Shown here: piece by piece, positions 17,699 to 26,137 of the stretch
Layout: each line of letters starts with the position of its first letter
Numbering within the stretch: the first letter of the stretch is position 1
Origin: Allobosea sp. 47.2.35
Lineage (GTDB): Bacteria; Pseudomonadota; Alphaproteobacteria; Rhizobiales; Beijerinckiaceae
Length of the DNA: 64,000 nt
Assembly: GCF_024655635.1 (NCBI RefSeq)
Contig: NZ_JANLGI010000002.1
Coordinates: 242,730 to 306,729, forward strand
Direction of reading: 5' to 3'
The notes under the pieces: model-generated
What the model was told of the DNA's origin: nothing
The model's database searches: none
Seen by the model: only the letters and a program-made list of their open reading frames with translations
Program-made: the position numbers and the translations under genes

Positions 17699-18068
17699 CG
17701 GAAACCGGGGCAAACCCGGTGCGAAGAATGAACCAGGGCCGCAACGCCCTGCGCGAGACGAAGGAAACGAGGCAAGGTTCGGGCTGCTTGGCCCGGGACT
17801 TGCTCGCAAGCCGAGAGCGGGACAAACCCGCTCCGAACAGGGGAACCGCATGAAGATCATCTTTACGTCGGCGGCTGCCGGCACCGGATACCTGCCGCAG
17901 CGCATGGCGCGGATCGGGGCCGGGGGCTGAATGAGGGGTGCGCGGCTTTCTGGCCGGGCGCCGCTCGCAAGACCAGAACAGTGGCACGGGCAACAAGACG
18001 ACCGCGGCGCAACCGCACCGCCGCAGGATCGCCGGCCACGACAAGCGAAACAAAAAAGGGCGTGACAG
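17699..18068. other. Intergenic region with two hairpins upstream of aapQ
   Basis: This 370-base gap splits the binding-protein genes from the permease genes. It has hairpin ACCGGG/CCCGGT (17704-17720, loop GCAAA) and hairpin GAGCGGG/CCCGCTC (17815-17833, loop ACAAA). Neither is followed by a clear T-run. A tiny ORF with a good ribosome binding site begins at 17850, and a 44-codon frame (17931-18065) follows its stop directly. The region may carry an internal promoter or an RNA-level control point for aapQMP. Confidence 0.5.
17850..17930 (+). CDS. Possible 26-residue leader peptide upstream of aapQ
   Basis: ATG at 17850 follows AGGGG at a good distance, right after the second hairpin. The peptide begins MKIIFTSAAAGTGYLPQ and has no run of a single amino acid that would suggest attenuation by a specific charged tRNA. 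It resembles no family I know. It could be a chance frame; placement between two hairpins and a transport operon is the only reason to list it. Confidence 0.25.
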   Translation: MKIIFTSAAAGTGYLPQRMARIGAGG

Positions 18069-19265
18069 GTGTCGAGCATTCCCAGCGAACAGGTGTCACC
18101 CGGCAAGGCGTCGTTATTCTACGACCCGAAGATCCGGGGTTATGTCTATCAGATTGTTCTGGTAGCGGTCGTCGTCTTCCTGATCTGGTCGGCGGCATCG
18201 AACGCGATCGAGAACCTGCGCGCGCAGAAGATCGCCTCCGGTTTCGGCTTCTGGCACAACGCCGCCGGCTTCGACATCAACCAGAAGCTGATCCCGTTCT
18301 CCGCCTCGGGTGGCTCGACCTATGGCGACGCCTTCATCGTCGGCCTGCTGAACACGCTGCTCGTCGCCGGCCTCGGCATCGTCCTGGCGACTTTCCTCGG
18401 CTTCTTCGTCGGCGTCGCCCGTCTCTCGAACAACTGGGTCATCTCGAAGCTCGCGATGATCTATGTCGAGGTCATCCGTAACGTTCCGCTGCTGCTCCAG
18501 CTCTTCTTCTGGTACAACGCGGTGCTGAAGCCGCTGCCGAATCCGCGCCAGTCGATCGAGCTGCCGGCCGGGGCGCTGCTCAACAATCGCGGCCTCTACC
18601 TTCCCGATCCTCAGCTTGGTCCCGGCGGCAGCCTGATCGTCTGGGCGTTCCTGCTCGGCCTCGTCGCGACCTTCGTCTTCCGCCACTGGGCCCGCAAGCA
18701 GCAGGCAGCGACCGGCCGGCAATACCCGATCGGCTGGGTTGCTCTCGGCTTGATCGTGGTCCTGCCGCTGCTGGTCTATTTCGTCACCGGGCGCCCGGTC
18801 TCCTTCATCTATCCCGAGCTCGCCGGTTTCAACCTGCGCGGCGGCATCCAGATCTTCCCCGAGTTCGTCGCGCTGCTGATCGGCCTGACGACCTATACGG
18901 CCGGCTTCATCGCCGAGGTCGTGCGCGCCGGCATTCTTGCCGTGTCGAAGGGGCAGACCGAGGCTGCGCATGCGCTTGGCCTGCGTAGCGGGCCGACGCT
19001 GAAGCTCGTCGTCATCCCGCAGGCGATGCGCGTGATCATCCCGCCGCTGACCTCCAACTACCTTAACCTGACCAAGAACTCGTCGCTGGCGGTGGCGATC
19101 GGCTATCCCGATCTCGTCCAGGTCTTCACCGGCACGGTGCTGAACCAGACCGGCCAGGCGGTCGAGGTCGTGGCGATCACGATGGCGGTCTATCTGACGA
19201 TCTCGCTGGTGACATCGCTCTTCATGAACATCTACAACAAGCGCATGGCGCTGGTGGAACGGTGA
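18069..19265 (+). CDS. aapQ: General L-amino-acid ABC transporter, permease
   Basis: A 398-residue inner-membrane subunit. It has an N-terminal membrane helix (IVLVAVVVFLIWSAA), a further set of helices from about residue 90, an inserted region of about 100 residues between them, and the C-terminal His/Glu/Arg-type permease module with the EAA loop ILAVSKGQTEAAHALGL. The insertion is a feature of AapQ/BztB and not of simple HisQ proteins. The start is GTG 18069, with AAGGG eight bases upstream. It pairs with AapM in the membrane and is ten bases from it. Confidence 0.95.
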   Translation: MSSIPSEQVSPGKASLFYDPKIRGYVYQIVLVAVVVFLIWSAASNAIENLRAQKIASGFGFWHNAAGFDINQKLIPFSASGGSTYGDAFIVGLLNTLLVAGLGIVLATFLGFFVGVARLSNNWVISKLAMIYVEVIRNVPLLLQLFFWYNAVLKPLPNPRQSIELPAGALLNNRGLYLPDPQLGPGGSLIVWAFLLGLVATFVFRHWARKQQAATGRQYPIGWVALGLIVVLPLLVYFVTGRPVSFIYPELAGFNLRGGIQIFPEFVALLIGLTTYTAGFIAEVVRAGILAVSKGQTEAAHALGLRSGPTLKLVVIPQAMRVIIPPLTSNYLNLTKNSSLAVAIGYPDLVQVFTGTVLNQTGQAVEVVAITMAVYLTISLVTSLFMNIYNKRMALVER

Positions 19266-19275
19266 GGGCTGCGCG

Positions 19276-20655
19276 ATGACCGACGCAACAACCGAAAACG
19301 CGCCCTACGCCTTCGTCCGCAAGGAGACGCTTCCGCAGGAGCCGGCGCCGCTCTCCGTCGCCGGCCCGCTGGCCTGGATTCGGGGGAACCTGTTCTCCAG
19401 CCCGCTCAACGCGATCCTGACGTTGCTTTGCGTCTGGCTCGTGATCGACACGGTTCCCGGAATGATCCGCTTCTATTTCCTGGATGCGGTCTGGACCGGC
19501 ACCAATCGTGATGCCTGCCTTGCCGACAAGGTCGGCCGCCCGGTCGGCGCCTGTTGGGCCTATGTCGCCGACAGGCTCCAGTACTTCATCTACGGCTCCT
19601 ATCCGGTGGCGGAGCGCTGGCGCGTCAACATCGTCTTCGTGATGTTTGCGCTCGGCGTGGTCTGGCTGCTCTGGAACAGGATGCCGCTGAAGAAGGTCGG
19701 TGTGTTCTTCTTCTTCGTCATCATGCCGGCGAGCGCCTTCATCCTGCTGCTCGGCGGCCCGCGCGCCGAGAGCTTCCTGCGCTTCCTGATCATTGCCACC
19801 TTCGCGCTGGCGGTGCTCTACACGGTGCTCTCCTTCGTGCCGGGGCTGATGAAATTCTGGATCGGCGAAGGGCAGCTCGCGGTCGAGGAGGCGATGCCGG
19901 CCTGGCAGCGCTTCTACCGGCCCAAGCGCCTGATCCTGATCTCGCTCGTCGTCTTCGGCTTGCTGGCGATCCTCGCCGACAAGATCGGTCTGCCGCGCGT
20001 CGATACCGGCCTCTGGGGCGGCATGACCGTGACCTTCCTGATCTCGGCGGTCGGTATCGTCTTCTCGCTGCCGCTCGGCGTGCTGCTCGCGCTCGGTCGC
20101 CGCTCGCGGCTGCCGGCGATCCAGCTGCTCTCGGTGATCTTCATCGAGTTCGTGCGCGGCGTGCCGTTGATCACCGTGCTGTTCATGGCCAACACCATGC
20201 TGCCGCTCTTCGTGCCGCAGGAATGGTCGCCTGACCGCCTGCTGCGGCCGCTGATCGGTGTCGCGCTCTTCGCTGCCGCCTATATGGCGGAGGTGGTGCG
20301 CGGCGGCCTGCAGGCGATGCCGAAGGGCCAGTACGAGGGCGCGATGTCGCTCGGCCTCGGCTATTGGCAGATGATGCGCTTGATCATCCTGCCGCAGGCG
20401 CTGCGGATCGTGATCCCGGGCATCGTCAACACCTTCATCGGGCTGTTCAAGGATACGACGCTGGTCACCATCGTTGGCATCTTCGACTTCCTGCGCACCA
20501 TCGAGGCGACGCTGATCGATCCGACCTGGGCGACGCCCACGACACGGTCGACAGGCTACGCTTTCGCCGCCATCTTCTATTTCCTGTGCTGCTGGGGAAT
20601 GTCGCGCTATTCGATCGCGGTCGAAAAGCGCCTCGCCGCCGGCCAAAAACGTTGA
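19276..20655 (+). CDS. aapM: General L-amino-acid ABC transporter, permease
   Basis: A 459-residue inner-membrane subunit, second half of the Aap channel. After an extended N-terminal part and membrane helices at residues 45-65 and 115-200 comes the typical permease domain with [21 protein letters not shown], the [15 protein letters not shown] helix and the EAA loop [21 protein letters not shown]. That loop docks on the ATPase AapP. Tight spacing with aapQ (10 bases) and aapP (14 bases) shows a single transcript. Confidence 0.96.
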   Translation: MTDATTENAPYAFVRKETLPQEPAPLSVAGPLAWIRGNLFSSPLNAILTLLCVWLVIDTVPGMIRFYFLDAVWTGTNRDACLADKVGRPVGACWAYVADRLQYFIYGSYPVAERWRVNIVFVMFALGVVWLLWNRMPLKKVGVFFFFVIMPASAFILLLGGPRAESFLRFLIIATFALAVLYTVLSFVPGLMKFWIGEGQLAVEEAMPAWQRFYRPKRLILISLVVFGLLAILADKIGLPRVDTGLWGGMTVTFLISAVGIVFSLPLGVLLALGRRSRLPAIQLLSVIFIEFVRGVPLITVLFMANTMLPLFVPQEWSPDRLLRPLIGVALFAAAYMAEVVRGGLQAMPKGQYEGAMSLGLGYWQMMRLIILPQALRIVIPGIVNTFIGLFKDTTLVTIVGIFDFLRTIEATLIDPTWATPTTRSTGYAFAAIFYFLCCWGMSRYSIAVEKRLAAGQKR

Positions 20656-20669
20656 GAGGGACGACAACC

Positions 20670-21470
20670 ATGGCAATGGCAGAAACCAAGACGACCGGCT
20701 CCCGCCCCGCGGCGCTGAAGCAGACCTCGCTGAACACCGCGACCGCCGTCGAGATGATCGGCGTGAACAAGTGGTACGGCGAGTTCCACGTGCTGCGCGA
20801 CATCAACCTGAAGGTCGGCCGCGGCGAGAAGCTGGTCATCTGCGGACCTTCCGGCTCGGGCAAGTCCACAATGATCCGCTGCATCAACCGCCTGGAGGAG
20901 CACCAGAAGGGCCAGATCATCGTCGACGGCACGGAGCTGACCAACGATCTCAAGAAGATCGACGAGATCCGCCGCGATGTCGGCATGGTCTTCCAGCACT
21001 TCAACCTGTTCCCGCATCTGACGATCCTCGAGAACCTGACGCTGGCGCCGATCTGGGTGCGCAAGATGCCGAAGAAGGATGCCGAGGAGATCGGCATGCA
21101 CTATCTCAAGCGCGTCAAGATTCCCGAGCAGGCTCACAAATATCCGGGTCAGCTCTCGGGCGGCCAGCAGCAGCGCGTCGCGATCGCCCGTTCGCTCTGC
21201 ATGAGCCCGAAGATCATGCTGTTCGACGAGCCGACCTCGGCGCTCGATCCGGAAATGGTCAAGGAAGTGCTCGACACCATGGTCTCGCTGGCCGAGGAGG
21301 GCATGACCATGCTCTGCGTCACCCACGAGATGGGCTTCGCCCGCCAGGTCGCCGACCGCGTCATCTTCATGGATGCCGGCCAGATCGTCGAGATGAACAC
21401 GCCGAACGAGTTCTTCAAGAACCCGCAGCACGAGCGCACCAAGCTCTTCCTCAGCCAGATTCTGCACTGA
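20670..21470 (+). CDS. aapP: General L-amino-acid ABC transporter, ATP-binding protein
   Basis: The 266-residue ATPase that powers Aap uptake. Walker A is GPSGSGKST (59-67), the signature is LSGGQQQR (162-169), Walker B is LFDEP (184-188), and the switch histidine is in CVTHEMGFA. The Q-loop is [11 protein letters not shown]. The first 25 residues are an unstructured extension. The ATG at 20670 follows GAGAGGGA. It is the last gene of the operon; a strong terminator follows. Confidence 0.97.
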   Translation: MAMAETKTTGSRPAALKQTSLNTATAVEMIGVNKWYGEFHVLRDINLKVGRGEKLVICGPSGSGKSTMIRCINRLEEHQKGQIIVDGTELTNDLKKIDEIRRDVGMVFQHFNLFPHLTILENLTLAPIWVRKMPKKDAEEIGMHYLKRVKIPEQAHKYPGQLSGGQQQRVAIARSLCMSPKIMLFDEPTSALDPEMVKEVLDTMVSLAEEGMTMLCVTHEMGFARQVADRVIFMDAGQIVEMNTPNEFFKNPQHERTKLFLSQILH

Positions 21471-21493
21471 GTCTGGAAGACCTTTTTACCGAT

Positions 21494-21525
21494 AAGGGCG
21501 CGCCGGAGTACCGGCGCGCCCTTTT
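21494..21525 (+). terminator. Rho-independent terminator of the aap operon
   Basis: A 13-bp stem, AAGGGCGCGCCGG (21494-21506) and CCGGCGCGCCCTT (21511-21523), has an AGTA loop and a short T-run. Confidence 0.93.
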
Positions 21526-21591
21526 GCGTTCCCGATGCATCGGGGAACGAATGCCTGGCTGATCCGTTATTAGGCAAACGGAGGAAAAGCC

Positions 21592-21879
21592 ATGAAACGA
21601 CTTGTTCCTGCCCTTGTCGTCGCCCTTCTCGCGAGCGGCGGGGCCTATGCCCAGTCGATCAATATCGGGCCGGGCGGAGTCAGCGTCGATACCCGTTCAC
21701 CGCGCGAACGCGCCGTGGACCGCGAGATTCGACGCGAGGAGCGTCAGGACCGTTACGAACGGGCGCGCGAGCGCGAATGGCGCCGCGCCAATTATCGCGG
21801 CGAAGGCTGCCGCACCGTGACCACCGAGCGCGAGACGCCGCGCGGCACGGTCAGCCGGACGACCCGCGTCTGCGACTGA
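21592..21879 (+). CDS. Small exported arginine/glutamate-rich protein
   Basis: A 95-residue protein with a clean signal peptide (residues 1-20, MKRLVPALVVALLASGGAYA) and a very good ribosome binding site (GGAGGAAAAGCC before ATG). The mature protein starts with INIGPGGVSVDT, then has a highly charged helix rich in RE repeats (about residues 40-65), and ends with two cysteines in GEGCRTVTTE and TRVCD that can form a disulfide. Proteins of this design are common in Hyphomicrobiales but have no known job. Confidence 0.8.
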   Translation: MKRLVPALVVALLASGGAYAQSINIGPGGVSVDTRSPRERAVDREIRREERQDRYERAREREWRRANYRGEGCRTVTTERETPRGTVSRTTRVCD

Positions 21880-21905
21880 TCGCTTCGCAACCACATTATG
21901 AACTC

Positions 21906-21932
21906 GAAGCCCGCGACATCGTCGCGGGCTTC
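21906..21932. terminator. Bidirectional terminator between convergent genes
   Basis: A perfect 12-bp stem, GAAGCCCGCGAC (21906-21917) and GTCGCGGGCTTC (21921-21932), has an ATC loop. It lies between the RE-rich protein gene and glpQ, whose 3' ends face each other; GCTTTG follows on the plus side. Confidence 0.8.
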
Positions 21933-21952
21933 GCTTTGCGAGGCGAGGGCGC

Positions 21953-23113
21953 TTACTTGCCGTCGCGCGCCTTCACGGCCTGGTCGGGGAAGTCCGAGAA
22001 CAGACCATCGAGCCCCAGCGCGAAGAAGGCCTTGTACTCGGCGCCGGCGTCGCCCTTGAAATCGGAAGCCAGCCGCTTCGGCTCGCTGCGGAAGGTCCAG
22101 CTATGGACCAGCAGGCCGGCCGCATGGGCATCCTTCACGACGTTGGTCGGGGCGATCAGCGTGCGGTCGCGTTCGTCGATCGCGCCGTCGCCATTGAGGT
22201 CCTGCGGCTTGCCATCAGCGCCGATCGTCTGCTTGGCGCCGATCAGATAGGGCTTCCACGGCCCGACGCCATCGGCATAGGTCGCTATCTCCTTGAGGCC
22301 TTCCGCCGAGAGCATGTCCTGGAAGGTCCGCTTGTCGCCGAGCACGGCGAAATCGTAGGGCCGGTCGAAGGGCGCCACCAGCGTGACCTTGCCGTCCTTG
22401 TCGACGCCGTCGCCATCGACGAGTTGGACGAGGCGCAGCTGGGTCTTCGGGCGCAGGTATTTCAGGTTTGCAGTCTCGAAGCTCTGGATGAAGACCGGCG
22501 CGGTCTTGTCGGTCCAGCCGGCGGCCTTGAGCATGTCGAGGAGCTTGTCCTCGAAGGCGAGGCCGAGCGCGGCATGATAGGTCGGGTGCTTGGTTTCCGG
22601 ATAGATACCGATCGTGCGACCAGTGCGGGCGCTCTCGGCCTTGGCGAGGTCGATTACCTCCTGGAAGGTCGGGATCAGGTACTTGCCGTTATGCGACTGG
22701 TCGCGATCGGCGAAGGCCTGCTTGGCCTTCAGCGTCTTGATCTCGGCCGCCGTGAAATCGTTGGCGAACCAGTCGGTGGTGTCGACGCCGTCGACCTTGC
22801 GGGTGGTCTTGCGATTGGCGAATTCCGGGCGGGTGGCGACATCGGTCGTGCCTGATAGCATCGGCTCGTGACGGACGATGAGCACGCCATCCTTGGTCGA
22901 GACGAGGTCGGGCTCGATGAAGTCGGCGCCCTGCTGGATCGCGAGCTTGTAGCCCTCGATCGTATGCTCCGGCAGGTAGCCGCTGGCACCGCGATGGGCG
23001 ACGACGATCGGCTTCTGACCAGAGAGCGTCGGAGCGGCTTGCGCAAAAGCAGCCGGGGCCTGGAAGGCCAGCGCGGCGAGGAGCGTCGTCGAGAGAAGGA
23101 AATGCTTTGTCAT
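21953..23113 (-). CDS. glpQ: Glycerophosphodiester phosphodiesterase, periplasmic
   Basis: Hydrolyses deacylated phospholipids (glycerophosphodiesters) to glycerol-3-phosphate and an alcohol. The 386-residue protein has a signal peptide (about residues 1-24, ending AFAQ). The GDPD domain opens with [21 protein letters not shown], giving the first catalytic His-Arg, and continues with [24 protein letters not shown], which holds the metal-binding Glu, Asp and second His. A long insert with [12 protein letters not shown] looks like a calcium-binding DxDGD-type loop. The length agrees with periplasmic GlpQ rather than cytosolic UgpQ. Single gene. Confidence 0.93.
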   Translation of the reverse strand: MTKHFLLSTTLLAALAFQAPAAFAQAAPTLSGQKPIVVAHRGASGYLPEHTIEGYKLAIQQGADFIEPDLVSTKDGVLIVRHEPMLSGTTDVATRPEFANRKTTRKVDGVDTTDWFANDFTAAEIKTLKAKQAFADRDQSHNGKYLIPTFQEVIDLAKAESARTGRTIGIYPETKHPTYHAALGLAFEDKLLDMLKAAGWTDKTAPVFIQSFETANLKYLRPKTQLRLVQLVDGDGVDKDGKVTLVAPFDRPYDFAVLGDKRTFQDMLSAEGLKEIATYADGVGPWKPYLIGAKQTIGADGKPQDLNGDGAIDERDRTLIAPTNVVKDAHAAGLLVHSWTFRSEPKRLASDFKGDAGAEYKAFFALGLDGLFSDFPDQAVKARDGK

Positions 23114-23303
23114 GGTCTGGCTCAGCCTCGCGAAAATGCGTGGGACCTTAAGGCGGCCGATATGACACGGCCATGAAGGTCAGTGCTCGGATTTGAGGGA
23201 GTACCGTTGGCTGCCGAATGTGGCGGCAGCTTTGGAGGACGGGCCTGGGTCGGCTGGCGACCCGTTACGGATGTCGACGACGACCCCTTACGTTGGACAT
23301 TGG

Positions 23304-23320
23304 ATTAGAATATTTCTAAA
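23304..23320. promoter_or_regulatory. Irr box / iron control element upstream of mbfA
   Basis: TTAGAA (23305-23310), TAT, TTCTAA (23314-23319) form a near-perfect palindrome of the type bound by the haem-responsive regulator Irr in rhizobia, where mbfA is a known Irr target. It lies 34 bases before the mbfA start, so bound Irr would block the promoter when iron is scarce. Confidence 0.8.
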
Positions 23321-23353
23321 GAAGACTTCTGCTCGTCGTCCGCAGGTATCCCG

Positions 23354-24343
23354 ATGCCCGCCCTCTTTTCCATCTTCCATCCGGCCCGCCGCAGGTTCGA
23401 CGACCTTAGCGCACAGGAGGTTCTGTCCCTCGCAATCCTCGCCGAAGAGGAGGACGGGCGCATCTATGCCGCCTACGCCGCCAATCTGATCGAGCAGTTT
23501 CCTGCCTCGGCAGCGATGTTCGATGCCATGGCAGCGGATGAGAACGAGCATCGGCGCGTCTTGCTCGACCTCTATGTTCGCAAATTCGGCTCCACGATCA
23601 TCCCCATCCGCCGCGAACATGTCGAAGGCTTCTACGCACGGCGTCCTCTGTGGCTGGTGAAGTCCCTCCCATTGGAGCGCGCACGAGCCGAGGCCGCCGA
23701 CATGGAGCGGCAGGCCGAAGCCTTCTATCGGCTGGCCGCCGCGCGCAGCACCGACGCCGAGACGCGAAAGCTCCTTGGAGACCTTGCCGCCGCGGAAGCT
23801 ACGCATGAGCGCAAGGCCATGACATTGGAGGAGGGCCTAACGACCAGCGACGAAGGTCACGCGGAAGCTGACCACGCCAAGCGCCAGTTCGTTCTGACTT
23901 GGGTTCAGCCGGGACTTGCGGGCCTGATGGACGGCTCCGTTTCGACACTGGCCCCGATCTTCGCAACCGCATTTGCCACGCAGAATCCGTGGACGACCTT
24001 CCTGATTGGTCTGTCGGCTTCAGTCGGTGCCGGCATTTCCATGGGTTTTACCGAAGCGGCGCACGACGACGGCAAGCTTTCCGGCCGCGGTGCGCCGTGG
24101 AAGCGGGGGCTGGCGTCTGGCATCATGACCACGCTCGGCGGGCTCGGCCATGCTCTGCCCTACCTTATCCCCCATTTCTGGACCGCAACGGTCATCGCGC
24201 TCTGCGTCGTCTTCGTCGAGCTATGGGCCATCGTGTGGATACAGAACCGCTACATGGAGACCCCGATAGGGCGAGCCATGTTCCAGATTATCCTCGGCGG
24301 ACTGCTCGTGTTGGCGACGGGCATTCTGATTGGCGGTGCTTGA
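23354..24343 (+). CDS. mbfA: Membrane-bound ferritin-like iron exporter
   Basis: A 329-residue fusion: an N-terminal ferritin-like (erythrin) domain, residues 20-165, and a C-terminal VIT1/CCC1-type membrane domain, residues 180-329. The di-iron ligands are visible as Glu31 or Glu32, Glu63-x-x-His66 and Glu148-x-x-His151. The membrane part has the VIT1 opening PGLAGLMDGSVSTLAP and about five helices. In Bradyrhizobium and Agrobacterium MbfA exports iron and protects against iron and peroxide. The Irr-type box upstream fits production under iron-replete conditions. Confidence 0.93.
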   Translation: MPALFSIFHPARRRFDDLSAQEVLSLAILAEEEDGRIYAAYAANLIEQFPASAAMFDAMAADENEHRRVLLDLYVRKFGSTIIPIRREHVEGFYARRPLWLVKSLPLERARAEAADMERQAEAFYRLAAARSTDAETRKLLGDLAAAEATHERKAMTLEEGLTTSDEGHAEADHAKRQFVLTWVQPGLAGLMDGSVSTLAPIFATAFATQNPWTTFLIGLSASVGAGISMGFTEAAHDDGKLSGRGAPWKRGLASGIMTTLGGLGHALPYLIPHFWTATVIALCVVFVELWAIVWIQNRYMETPIGRAMFQIILGGLLVLATGILIGGA

Positions 24344-24376
24344 GCGCCCAAGCCACCTGTTGCTTCCTTGCCTACA

Positions 24377-24409
24377 GAAAACCCGCCCCGGCGGAGGCCG
24401 GCGCGGGTT
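24377..24409 (-). terminator. Terminator of the small lipoprotein gene
   Basis: AACCCGC (24380-24386) pairs with GCGGGTT (24403-24409), and the inner CCGGC pairs with GCCGG, with one mismatch between. The U-run lies on the minus-strand side (TTTTC after the stem), so it serves the gene at 24472-24609. Confidence 0.7.
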
Positions 24410-24471
24410 GTACTGTCGCTGGCAGATACGAGCGGGAGGCCGCTTTGCGCAGCCAGCCCTCCCGCACAATC

Positions 24472-24609
24472 TCAGCGGCGGTTCTCGAGGGTCGTCTTGG
24501 CGTCGAGGCGCTTGGAGGCCGGCGGGGTGTAGTCCGGCTGCTGGGTGGCGCAGGCGGCGAGGCCGAGCGCGACGAGGCTCAGGATGAGGATGCGGCTGGC
24601 GCTTTTCAT
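24472..24609 (-). CDS. Small (45-residue) lipoprotein
   Basis: Starts at ATG 24609 and encodes an N-terminal signal (MKSASRILILSLVALG) with a lipobox LGLAAC, so Cys20 should be lipidated. Only 26 residues follow, with a proline-containing linker (DYTPPAS) and a charged tail (KRLDAKTTLENRR). The layout resembles the lysis-protein-like or entericidin-type lipoproteins, but I do not recognise a named family. The ribosome binding site is weak. It has its own terminator and sits back-to-back with rsmB. Confidence 0.72.
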   Translation of the reverse strand: MKSASRILILSLVALGLAACATQQPDYTPPASKRLDAKTTLENRR

Positions 24610-24789
24610 GTGTGGAGATCCCGTTGACCGCGACATGCGGTTGCATCGTCTTTCCGCTTGTGAAACGACCGCGTCAAGAGTGTGACGATGGGAGCTTTAT
24701 GTCCCTGCGTCATGCTTGAATCGGTCGAAACTTGTTCACCCCGTCTTTGCGGCGTTTCGGAGCCCGTCCGGCGCCAGGATTGAAGCGTC

Positions 24790-26088
24790 ATGACCCCAGC
24801 CGCCCGGATCAGCGCCGCCATCGAGGTGCTCCAGGATATCGTCGAGCGCCGCCGGCCTGCCGCCGATTCGCTCAAGGACTGGGGCCTGTCCCGCCGCTTC
24901 GCCGGCTCGAAGGATCGCGCCGCGGTCGCCTCGCTGGTCTATGACGCGCTCCGGCGCAAGTCTTCCTCCGGCTATGCGATGGCCTCGGAGACGCCGCGTG
25001 CGCTCGTCCTCGGAATGCTCGCCGGCCTGCGCGGCCTCGGCGTCGCCGAGATCGCGGCGCTCTGCTCAGGCGAGAATCACGCGCCCCAGCCGCTGAGCGA
25101 CGACGAGACCGCGCTGCTTACCGCCTTCTCGGTCGAGGGGGCGCCCGAATGGGTGCAGGCGGACGTCCCGGAATGGCTCTGGCCGTCGTTCCATAAGGGC
25201 TTGGGTGAAGCTGCCATCGCCGAGGGCGAAGCGCTCGCCGCCCGCGCGCCGATCGACCTGCGCGTCAACCGCCTCAGGGCCGGCAGGGATGCCGTGCTGA
25301 ACGACCTCGCCCATCTCCAGCCGGAGCAGGGCCCCTGGTCTCCCGACGCCCTGCGCTTCCAGCCCGGCCATGATGGCCGCGGCCCGTCGTTGCAGACCGA
25401 GCCCGGCTTCTTCGCCGGCGCCTTCGAGATCCAGGACGAGGGCTCGCAACTGGTGACGCTGCTGGCCGGCGCCCAGCCCGGCCAGACCGTGATCGATCTC
25501 TGCGCCGGGGCAGGGGGCAAGACGCTGGCATTGGCCGCGCTGATGGCCAATCGCGGTAGCCTTTACGCCACCGATCTCGACAGCCGTCGCCTCGCGCCGC
25601 TGCATGACCGGCTGGCCCGCTCGGGGGCGAGTATCGTCGAAGTCCGCATTCCCCGCTCGCGCGGCCACGAGCCCTTCGCCGATATCGCTGGCCAGGTCGA
25701 TCTCGTTCTGGTCGATGCGCCCTGCACCGGCTCCGGCACCTGGCGGCGCAACCCCGATGCGAAATGGCGCGTGCGCCCCGGCGCATTGGCCGAACGCATC
25801 AAGGACCAGGCTGAGGTTCTGGCGCGCGCCGCGAGGCTGGTGAAGCCCGGCGGCCGCATCGCCTACATCACCTGCTCGGTGCTGCCGGAGGAGAATGACG
25901 AGGCGATCCGCGCCTTCCTCGGTAAGCATCCGGGCTTCTCCGCCATCGCGCCGATCGACGTGCTCAAGGGGGCCGAGAGCGACTTCTCGCTGCTCGCCCG
26001 CTTTGGCACGGCCTATGGCCTGCAGCTCTCGCCGCGCCGCACCGGCACGGACGGGTTCTATCTGGCTTGCCTCCAGCGCGGGGACTGA
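24790..26088 (+). CDS. rsmB: 16S rRNA (cytosine-C5) methyltransferase RsmB family
   Basis: Transfers methyl from SAM to C5 of a cytosine in 16S rRNA (C967 in E. coli). The 432-residue protein has the NusB-like N-terminal domain (residues 1-140), which only RsmB has among these enzymes, followed by the Rossmann SAM domain. The SAM loop is VIDLCAGAGGKTLAL (234-248). The two catalytic cysteines are Cys312 in DAPCTGSG and Cys362 in ITCSVLPEEN. The start ATG has a weak ribosome binding site. It is followed by guaA 49 bases on. Confidence 0.92.
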   Translation: MTPAARISAAIEVLQDIVERRRPAADSLKDWGLSRRFAGSKDRAAVASLVYDALRRKSSSGYAMASETPRALVLGMLAGLRGLGVAEIAALCSGENHAPQPLSDDETALLTAFSVEGAPEWVQADVPEWLWPSFHKGLGEAAIAEGEALAARAPIDLRVNRLRAGRDAVLNDLAHLQPEQGPWSPDALRFQPGHDGRGPSLQTEPGFFAGAFEIQDEGSQLVTLLAGAQPGQTVIDLCAGAGGKTLALAALMANRGSLYATDLDSRRLAPLHDRLARSGASIVEVRIPRSRGHEPFADIAGQVDLVLVDAPCTGSGTWRRNPDAKWRVRPGALAERIKDQAEVLARAARLVKPGGRIAYITCSVLPEENDEAIRAFLGKHPGFSAIAPIDVLKGAESDFSLLARFGTAYGLQLSPRRTGTDGFYLACLQRGD

Positions 26089-26137
26089 GGCTGTCGCGGG
26101 CGTTGCACGCGCCCGCGCGATCCATTAACGGAACGCG

